Source: Balaenoptera acutorostrata (taxonomy: Eukaryota > Chordata > Mammalia > Artiodactyla > Balaenopteridae). Taken from it: DNA of 64,000 nt. The stretch covers positions 57,138,668 through 57,202,667 of the forward strand of contig NC_080080.1 in the NCBI RefSeq assembly GCF_949987535.1, in the 5' to 3' direction. Shown here piece after piece: positions 56,511-64,000 of this stretch; within the stretch, counting starts at the first letter, position 1; the number at the start of each line of letters is the position of its first letter. The notes under the pieces are model-generated. The model was not told where the DNA came from. It worked only from the letters and a program-made list of their open reading frames with translations, and ran no database searches. The translations under genes and the position numbers were made by a program.

Positions 56511-58514
56511 AATGTGTATGTGTTGTACATTATTTTACATGCATTACATATTATGTTTTATCTATCATTCTCTTCTCCTGTTAAGATTTTCAAAAAATCT
56601 AGTTTGCCATATTGGTGGAAATGAACATCTCTTCTATACCCAAACTTTACATATTATCAATATTACTGAATGTTTACTTCTCATTTAAAAAAATTCTTTG
56701 TCATTTTAAACAAAACTAGGATATTGTAGTTAACATTTATGTCTTATTCTTTGTTCTAAATATTAAAGAGTAAGTCTCATGCTAAAGTTGAGAATAAAAT
56801 TTGAAGCCTCTACTTTTACAATATGTTTACAACTCTATCTGTAAGTTTAAGGGTATTCCAAAGTGACCAGATAACATGTTTTAAATATCCACAGAGAACT
56901 GCCTAGGTCTTGCCATTATCTCACCAAGAAAATGTCAACCAAGAGAAGGTAACCTAGTTATCAGCACTGTTTTTTCCCACCGTCAATTTACTGCATTGTG
57001 CTTCCAAAAAAATTTACACAGCCAAGGGCCAGATATATATGAAATAACAAATGCGGTTGAGTATGTATAAATGTGAGTAAGGGAAGGAAACAAGCTATAA
57101 ATGTGAGGAAGCAGAATGTACAGTAGATTTCCATTGTGAAGATTTCCTTTGACTACTGACTATAACCAAATCCCACCTTACAAAAATAGCTTAATATGAT
57201 CCCAATGATTTATTCAGTTTTTACTGAATATATACTTTATTCTGGTCACTGGTGGTACAAAGATGAATAACCCCACAGTGGCTGGGCTGAACACTTATAG
57301 ACTTGGAAGAAGAGCAGACGTGTAGCAAGAAAAATACATTACATTATAAAACACATGCTATTGGGTGGTGAGCTTTGATAAGCATCTGGCATTGATCAAA
57401 AGTGGGATATGGAAGATGGGTTGGTTGTTGGGAGGGAGGTGAACAAGAGAAGTTTTATAAAGGAAATGGCATTGTGCTGAGTTTTCAAGGACAGTCTTAC
57501 ACTTGCATGGCTGGGAAGGGCAGTTTAGATAGAAGCAACAGCATGTAAAAAGCTCTTTGAAATTAGGTACTATGAATCTAGAATGCTCTTTGTACCTTGT
57601 GTTGGTAATAGTGATGAATTTTAAACTCCCCAGAATACGTACTTTGTTTACAGTAATAAATAATCCTAAACATTCTGGAGAGAGATTAGAGAATTTCTGT
57701 TAATGTTTGTATGTGTATAAAATAAATAGATGATATTCATGCTTTTAGGAGGTTTCTATACAAATCAGACATAAAAACATACATCATAACTATGACGAAT
57801 TACAAATTGTACATCAACACCCTCAATGTCAAATAGAATCCCATGATAAAAGTGTAGGGGAGTTAGAAATAAATTTGCGTGAGACATAATAGACTAAATA
57901 CTTAATAAAGTACAAAAACCTTAGGAAGGTTTATAAACAAACAAAAAAAAATGAATAAGGGACCAAATAACTCAAAAAGAGAAGAAAATGAGAAGCTGAA
58001 TCATGGGATTTGGAACAATAGAGACAACAGAATGAGTATTATTGGGCAGAATCATAAAATAGACATTCAGATAGGAAACATTTATTTGTTTTATTAGAAA
58101 GTATTTTTATTATCACAAAAAGAAGTTTTTAAAACAAAAAGAAGTTTTAAAAGAAGTTTTTGAGAACAAGTGAGACGGAGTGAATGGAGGTGAAGGACAT
58201 TGTGCAAAGGTCAAACCAGAGCAAGTCACATCTGGATTTTTTTTTAATAGGAACGAATTTTATAGAAATTCACCTGATATGCAAATACTATCTCTCTGTG
58301 TAAACTGTGAAAATAGGCTTTAATGAGACCGATTAAAAAATGTTTCATCGATATTATTAAAATTGAGTCTTATCTTCCATAATAAATAATGAAGCAAACA
58401 GGTAGGTGTTAGAGATCAATAGAATAAAAGTAAGATCACAGTATGATTTTCAGAAACATGAGTTGCACAGAGAAATGAGTACATGCATTTTTACATTATA
58501 GATTGAACCAAATA
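56511..58514. other. Unassigned stretch with an ancient repeat
   Basis: No gene was recognised. 57190-57575 (GGTACAAAGATGAATAACCC, then GCTGAGTTTTCAAGGACAG and CAGCATGTAAAAAGCTC) is of an ancient mammalian interspersed type that I know by pattern but cannot name. The rest is AT-rich. Confidence 0.45.
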
Positions 58515-58516
58515 TA

Positions 58517-59374
58517 GCAGTTCCCCTCTCCCTTTATCTGTAGTTTTTCTTTCTGAGGTTTCAGTTACCCTTGGTCAACTGCGGTCTGAAAATATTAAAT
58601 GGAAAATTCCAGAAATAAACAATCTATACGGTTTAAACTGCATGCCATTCTGAGTAGCATGATGAAATCTCTTGTGGTCCTACTCTGTCCCACCAGGGAC
58701 ATTAATTATCCCTTTTTCCAGCGTACCCCACAGTTTAGTCACTTAAGAGCTGTCTCAGTTATCAGATCGACTCTCTCGATATTGCAGGGTTTGTGTTCAA
58801 GTAACCCTTATTTTATTTAATAAAGGTCCCAAAGCATAAGAGCAGTGATGCTGGCAATTCGGATATGCCAAAAAGAAGTGGTTAAGTGTTTTCTTTAAGT
58901 GAAAATTTGAAAGTTCTCAACCTAATAAAGAAAACAAAGCCACATGTTAAGGTTGTTAAGATCTACGGTTAAGAATGAATCTTCTATCCATGAAATTGTA
59001 AAGAAGAAAAAAGACATCCATGCTAGTTTTGCTGTTGCACCTCAAACTGCAAAAGTTACAGCCATATGTGCAAGTGCTTAGGATGAAAAAATTAGTTACG
59101 ATGACATTACATTTGTACAGTAAGATATGTCAAGAGAGAAAAGAGAGACAACATTTCCATAACTTTTATTACCGTATATTGTTATAATTGTTCTATTTCA
59201 TTATTAGTTATTATTGTTAATCTCTTACAGTGCCTAGTTTATAAATTAAACTTTATCATAGGTGTGTATGTATAAGAAGAGACATAGTATATGTAGGGTT
59301 TAATACTGTCTGTGGTTTCAGTCATCCACTGCAGGCCTTGGAATATATCCAGCACAGATTAAGGGGAACCACTG
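58517..59374 (+). mobile_element. Tigger-type (pogo/Tc1-mariner) DNA transposon, internally deleted
   Basis: The ends read GCAGTTCCCCTC and AAGGGGAACCACTG, inverted to each other, with TA duplications at 58515-58516 and 59375-59376. Near 58825-59080 the plus strand still encodes the start of the transposase DNA-binding domain (codons for SDAGNSDMPKR and for AVAPQTAKVTA can be seen), but the ATG has changed and frameshifts are present. The catalytic DDE part is missing. Length is about 860 bp against about 2.4 kb for the full element. Confidence 0.88.
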
Positions 59375-59699
59375 TATGCATTTCATGACATTTCCAAAAC
59401 AGAAAACCTCACAATTAACCAAGTTTTAAAAACACCTTAAAGATTGTATGATACCAAGAGTTAATTAGAAAAACATTAACGTGCTTTTTATTTTACTTTA
59501 CTGTGTACTTGACTTTCACTTTGCTGGCCTGAGGCATCATCTATCTAGAGGGGGAACAGAATTTCTTACAGGGAAAATGAAAAAGAAAAAGAATAAATGA
59601 ATATGCAATTTCTGGGAGGCAGATAGAGTTACTCAGTGAGACTATAATAGTCTTGGAGATCAGTCGACTGTATTAAGATTTTTTTCCCTCAAATATCCT
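59375..59699. other. Unassigned stretch
   Basis: No gene or repeat was recognised in these 325 bp. Confidence 0.5.
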
Positions 59700-60180
59700 A
59701 GTGGCCACCTTGCCTTCTTTCACACATGAAAGCCCAAGACTGATCTTTCCAGCTCTTAGTGTTAAGAGATCTCCTTTAGAAGGGCCGTTACCTCTTCCAC
59801 CTATAACCTAGAAGGCAGAGGCCTTACCGCTAGACAGTACAAGAGAGACAGTATAAAAAAAGTAAAAGAAGAGACTGCTTGTTGTAGCTTGCGGGTTCGT
59901 AAGAAGAACAATGGGGGGCAAGAAGAGAATGATGTGTGTGTCCCTAATCTTCCCTCCCAGGCTTTGTCCCCAAGAGGTCCTAGCTATTGGCAGACAAGGG
60001 AGAAGACCACCTATCAAAGAGCACCACAAAGACGCCACATGGATCTAGGATTGGCTGTTCCCTCTGATGTCACAGTCATATAAGACACTTCCATTGGCTC
60101 ATTCACCTGTGCACCTGTGTGTTAGCGTAGGAGGGGAGAAGAAGGCAAGATGAAGGCTTGCTCAGTACATGGAACAGAGT
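59700..60180 (+). other. GC-richer, promoter-like unassigned segment
   Basis: This segment is richer in G+C than its surroundings and is not a repeat I know. Within 51 bp lie two inverted CCAAT-type motifs (ATTGGCT at 60050 and 60093), a CRE-like TGATGTCA at 60065-60072, and a TATA-like CATATAAG at 60078-60085. An unnamed LTR or a conserved regulatory element would both fit. No transcript can be inferred. Confidence 0.3.
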
Positions 60181-61469
60181 ATAATATTGCATTGGAAAGA
60201 GTTAAAATGGATTGGGCCTTTATTTATATTTCCTCCCATGAGGAAATTCAAATTAGCTTAAACACAAAATAAATAAATTAAATTTTCCTCTGTGCATTTG
60301 AGTACAGTGTAAGCTAAATTTTATGACCCAGCTTCAATTGTAATGAAGATCACCAGACCAAGTTACTTGATTTAAAAAAAAATCATCTGAGAATATTAAA
60401 TATCAAATCAATAACTAAGGATCAACTTACAGCAAGACACTATACAATATTAAAATGTTAATGATTATTCTCATGATTATATTCACTTTGCACTTTTCTT
60501 CTGAGAACTCCAAGTAATTTGTACACTTTAATTCATTATTGCCTTCATGTTAAATAGAGAAAAACTGAAACCCATTTAGTCAGAAAAATAATTTAATTGT
60601 ACTGCCAATTAGTAGTTTAATAATATGAAGAAACCATTCTTCTAATTTGCTAAGCAGTGTTTGATATTTTTATCAGTTCATGTTTTTCTTTATATTCATG
60701 AACATATTTTTTGTAAATAATCTGCAAATGGGAGCATTCAATTAAAGTTTTTAATTTGAGCAGTATTTCTACAGTTACATATTTAAAGGAAACTTGCATC
60801 TGATTTTTAAAAAAAATTTCATGTTGATGGGATCTATTTTATTCTTTCTGAGTTTTATAGGAATGTCTAATTAAAAGTAGGAGCTAAGTTCATTTACATA
60901 CCTGAGTATTTATAAGAGTCTTTGTCAAAGTGTGGTCCAGTGCTCATTTCATCTGCAAGTTCCTCTTGGCCATTCTAAAGTTGACACTTTATTACAGATA
61001 CTGTTTGCATAAATGGTAGTGACTTTATTTCAGTTTAACTCTAATTTACTTTTAATACTTAAAAAAACATCACCCATTCAGTTTCTCAGCTAAATTAGGA
61101 CGACTTTTTCCACTGATTTCTTGGAAAGGTCTCTGTTCACACAGTGTGATTAACGGGGTCACAAGTGGGAGCATGTTTAGTGGAGAGCCTTTAGTCCCCT
61201 GGATGTGGTTTATGGATTGAAATAATGAAAGACAGTTAATCAGGTCAATTCTTAATTTCTTTGTCATTTCACCATTTGATTTGAGTGGTAGTAGACGTTC
61301 TTAAGTACATTTTACCTAGTCTTTTCTTTCATATAGTTATTTTGAAGGCAAATACTGGAAGAGTTAATGTATATATCTGTACAGGAAAATTTTCTAACTG
61401 CATATGCAGATTTTTTAGAAGGTTATGTACATGTATTTGAACATTTTCATGATTTTAGTAAACACACCA
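60181..61469. other. AT-rich stretch, mostly unassigned
   Basis: 60480-60600 may be a very diverged MIR in reverse (GTACACTTTAATTCATTATTGCC, then AATAGAGAAAAACTGAAACCC). The remainder holds nothing I can name. Confidence 0.4.
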
Positions 61470-61945
61470 ATTTTATTTTTATTTTTTATCTCGGAATCAA
61501 GTTTTTTACCCAACATTTTATTATGAAAAATTTCAAATATATAGAAAAGTTAAAAGAATTGCACAGTAAACATCCATATACCCATCACCCAGATTCTATA
61601 ATTTACATTTAACTCTATTTGCTTTATCACATGCCTATCCATCCTTCTATCCATCTACAATCCATCTCACATTTTGATGGATTTCAAAATGAGTTGTGGA
61701 CATCAGTGCATTTTACCCCTAAACATTTCAGTATGCGTGTCAATAACTTGAACTTCACTATTTGTTCACAGTTCTTTTGTTTTTTAGGTAAAATTTATGG
61801 AATACAGAAATATTAATTGTACCATGTAATGAGTTTTGGCAAATGAATACAACCTAAGCCTCTACAACTGCTGAAATTTCCCTCATGTGCCTTTTCAGTC
61901 AATTCCTGCTCCCATCTCCAGGAAGCAACTGATGTTCTGTTTTAA
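61470..61945 (-). mobile_element. Ancient L1M-type 3' region
   Basis: AAAATTTCAAATATATAGAAAAG, CATATACCCATCACCCAG, TTTTACCCCTAAACATTTCAGTATG and TTGGCAAATGAATACAACC are typical of old L1M 3' untranslated regions seen on the minus strand. The family is not resolved. Confidence 0.5.
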
Positions 61946-62070
61946 AAAAATATTTTTATTGACATATAGTTGATGTACAATATTATATAAACTATAGGTG
62001 TGCAATATAGTGATTCACAATTTTAAAGATTAATTCCATTTATAGTTATTATAAAATATTGGCTCTATTG
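61946..62070 (-). mobile_element. L1 3' end fragment
   Basis: ATATTTTTATTGACATATAGTTGATGTACAATATTAT is the end of an L1 on the minus strand, followed by text matching TATAGTTATTATAAAATATTGG. It abuts a plus-strand L1 3' end at about 62071. Confidence 0.75.
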
Positions 62071-62295
62071 GGTACAAATGAACTTATCTACAAAACAGAA
62101 ATAGAGTTCCAGATGTAGAAAACAAACTTATAGCTATCAGGGGGTAAGGGAGGAAGGATAAATTGGGAGATTGGGATTGACATATACACACTACTATACA
62201 TAAAAAAGATAACTAATAAGCACCTACTGTGTAGAAAAGGGAACTCTATTCAATACTCTGTAATGACCTATACTGGGAAAGAAGCTAAAAAAAGA

Positions 62296-62341
<46 letters not shown>

Positions 62342-62415
62342 CTGATTCAATTTGCTGTAGAGCAGAAACTAACACAATGTTCTAATCAACTATAGTTCAA
62401 TAAAAATTAATTTTA
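62071..62415 (+). mobile_element. L1 3' end fragment
   Basis: ACAAATGAACTTATCTACAAAACAG, GGATAAATTGGGAGATTGGG, GAACTCTATTCAATACTCTG and CAACTATAGTTCAATAAAAATT are the L1 3' region in order. A (TA)n tract of about 21 units at 62299-62341 lies inside it. Confidence 0.85.
62299..62341. repeat. (TA)n microsatellite in L1 3' region
   Basis: About 21 uninterrupted TA units. Two related tracts lie at 20489-20511 and 63606-63632, also inside L1 3' ends. Confidence 0.95.
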
Positions 62416-62435
62416 AAAAAAGAAAGAAAAGAAAA

Positions 62436-62558
62436 AGATACATGCATACCAATGTTCATAGCAGCATTACTTACAATTGCCAAGATATGGAAAAAACTTA
62501 AGTCTCCATCAACAGATGAATGCGTAAAGAAGATGTGACTATATATATATATGCAAAA

Positions 62559-62589
<31 letters not shown>

Positions 62590-62880
62590 AATGGGATACT
62601 ACTCAGCCATAAAAAGAATAAAATTTTGCTATTTACAACAACATGGATAGACTCAGAGGGTATCATGCTAGGTGAAAAAAGTCAGACAGAGAAAGACAAA
62701 TACAATAGAATATCACTTATATGTGAAATCTAAAAAATACAACAAACTAGTGAATATAACAAGAAAGAAACAGATTCAATAGATATAGAGAACAAACTAG
62801 TGGTTACCAGTGGGGAGAGGGGCATAGGGGATTAAGAGATACAAACTATTATGTATAAACACAACTATTTTTTTAAAAAG
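62436..62880 (+). mobile_element. L1 3' end with ORF2 terminus
   Basis: It begins ATACATGCATACCAATGTTCATAGCAGC and holds the ORF2 end (ATGGGATACTACTCAGCC) and then AGTGGTTACCAGTGGGGAG from the 3' region. A (CA)n tract at 62563-62589 interrupts the coding part. This copy is a different subfamily from the one just left of it. Confidence 0.8.
62563..62589. repeat. (CA)n microsatellite
   Basis: About 13 uninterrupted CA units within an L1 fragment, likely polymorphic. Confidence 0.95.
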
Positions 62881-63399
62881 AAACAAACAAATAAATGTGT
62901 CCTTACCCCAGCCCAACCACAGTCCACTGGACACATGCAGAGAGGAAAACCGGTCAGTGCTAATTCAGGCATGTGGCTCATTGTGAGCCTTGCAAAGCCT
63001 GGTGAGAATTTGATCTGCTGATCTGTGCTGTAAGGTGTATGCAAATCTCATAAGAGATTCAGTGCTCAATAACTAAAATACTATTTTACTTTTTCTCTTA
63101 GTTTGTGGCTCCCCAGCATCAGCAGGGCTTTTAATACTTTCCTGGGGGTATAAGATGGTTTAGAAAGAAAGAGGTCCTCCTAAAATCATTCAAGGAAAGA
63201 GTGAAATGGACTTGGGTGTATGAATCCAGACTAGTTTCAACCTTCAGAAAGGGCAAGGGTTTAACTATTTTGTGAACTAATCACAAGAAAACTTTATACA
63301 TGAAGCTGCAACACATGCTGTACAACCTCAGAGATGGGGCAAGATTTCTGGTCTATGATTTTCCCCTAATTCACATGTGACCTCCCACTTTGAGTCTTA
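62881..63399. other. Unassigned stretch
   Basis: No gene or repeat was recognised between the L1 fragment and the L2 remnant. Confidence 0.5.
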
Positions 63400-63525
63400 C
63401 AATTTCTATTAGATTGTAAGCTGTATAAGGCAAAGAATTCCTTATTCACCTTTAAATCTTCAGCCTCAGGCTTAATGCTGGCCCCTGTCATCTAATGAAT
63501 ACTTTAAGAATTAACTATTCCACCT
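63400..63525 (+). repeat. L2 3' end remnant
   Basis: TTAGATTGTAAGCTGTATAAGG, then TTTAAATCTTCAGCCTCAGG and TAATGAATACTTTAAGAATTA follow the L2 3' end order in the plus direction. Confidence 0.5.
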
Positions 63526-63532
63526 ACTTTTT

Positions 63533-63601
63533 TGTAATTTTATTAAAGTATAGTTGATTTACAATATTGTGTTAATTTCAGGTGTACAGTAAAGTGACTC
63601 A

Positions 63602-63632
<31 letters not shown>

Positions 63633-63833
63633 TCTTTTTTAGATTCTTTTCCATTATAAGTTATTACAAAATATTAAATATAGTTCCGTGTGCTCTACAG
63701 AAAATTATTTTTGTTTGTCCAACTTATATATAGTAGTATGTATCTGTTAATACCATACTCCTAATTTATCCCTCCCCTAGATATTATCATACAAATTAAA
63801 GTAAATCAGACAGAGAAAGACAAATATTCTGTA
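63533..63833 (-). mobile_element. L1 3' end with inverted 5' part
   Basis: 63533-63785 is an L1 3' untranslated region on the minus strand (AAAGTATAGTTGATTTACAATATTG at its tail side). 63795-63833 (AAAGTAAATCAGACAGAGAAAGACAAATAT) is the end of L1 ORF2 on the plus strand. In the L1 the ORF2 piece comes just before the 3' region, so this is the pattern of one insertion whose 5' part was inverted by twin priming. A (TA)n tract lies at 63606-63632. Confidence 0.75.
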
Positions 63834-63982
63834 TATTTCATAATAATCTCTTCATTCTTGAAAGCCCACAGTAAAGTAAAGTGCTCTTAACTTCTGGTTT
63901 GGTGCTGGTTGATTCGAATAAACTTTTGCTCAGTTGAACTCTTAAAAATTTTGATATTCCTCAGTTTATCTTTTAAAAGTTC
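63834..63982 (+). mobile_element. Probable 3' part of an ERVL-type LTR
   Basis: The piece contains an AATAAA at 63918-63923, a plausible polyadenylation signal, and ends directly before a tRNA-Leu-type primer binding site. Its left part is likely cut by the L1 insertion at 63533-63833. No coding sequence is in the window. Confidence 0.5.
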
Positions 63983-64000
63983 TGGTGTCAGAAGAGGGGA
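63983..64000 (+). other. Primer binding site, tRNA-Leu type
   Basis: TGGTGTCAGAAGAGGGGA differs at two positions from the complement of the tRNA-Leu 3' end (TGGTGTCAGAAGTGGGAT over the first 17 bases), the site where ERVL elements start minus-strand synthesis. It lies at the edge of the window, so the internal region should follow to the right. Confidence 0.6.

Noticed and set aside
1..64000. CRISPR array, bacterial operon, tRNA or rRNA gene
   Set aside because: No spaced direct repeats, no bacterial-style gene packing, and the only tRNA-like sequences are the CHR and MIR SINE heads. The window is mammalian.

Overview
This window is AT-rich, non-coding nuclear DNA from a mammal, almost certainly a cetacean. 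Two copies of a tRNA-derived SINE of the CHR type (9436-9777 and 33364-33651) have the sequence form typical of whales and dolphins, and the young L1 3' ends are of the cetartiodactyl type. I saw no ruminant Bov-tA or BovB elements and no pig PRE-1 elements. I could not support any intact host protein-coding exon. The window looks like a gene desert or a very large intron. The only recognisable host coding sequence is a broken RPS15 retropseudogene at 19307-19674 on the minus strand.

Layout. 1-8500: old, decayed DNA with L2, MIR, MER5-type and ancient L1 remnants, one young L1 3' end (5803-6350, minus), and one unexplained exon-like stretch (3686-3918). 8639-10440: two MaLR LTRs in the same direction, the second split by a CHR SINE, then a MIR. 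10480-13710: ancient L1 and a MER-type DNA transposon remnant. 13711-22733: mostly unassigned, with short L1 3' ends, a 39-bp tandem duplication and the RPS15 pseudogene. 22751-29849: nearly full-length L1 copy A (plus) with a 17-bp target duplication. 30031-30650: LTR-like segment. 30753-31207 and 35751-36215: inverted repeat arms of about 460 bp, each carrying the same MER1-type hAT insertion. Between the arms sits a three-level nest: ancient L1, then a young L1, then a CHR SINE. 37837-44851: nearly full-length L1 copy B (minus). 47650-49400: ancient L1/HAL1 remnant. 49908-56498: long L1 copy C (minus). 58517-59374: Tigger-type DNA transposon. 61470-63833: several L1 3' fragments in both directions. 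63834-64000: what appears to be an LTR end followed by a tRNA-Leu primer binding site, so an ERVL-like provirus probably continues past the right edge.

All three long L1 copies are dead: each has several stops and frameshifts in ORF1 and ORF2, and copy B has also lost the reverse-transcriptase FADD motif. No operon, CRISPR array, RNA gene or novel biochemical system was found. The most unusual item is structural: an inverted duplication, shared target-site duplication included, nested between two convergent L1 copies. Two insertions also carry double A-rich tails that suggest 3' transduction.
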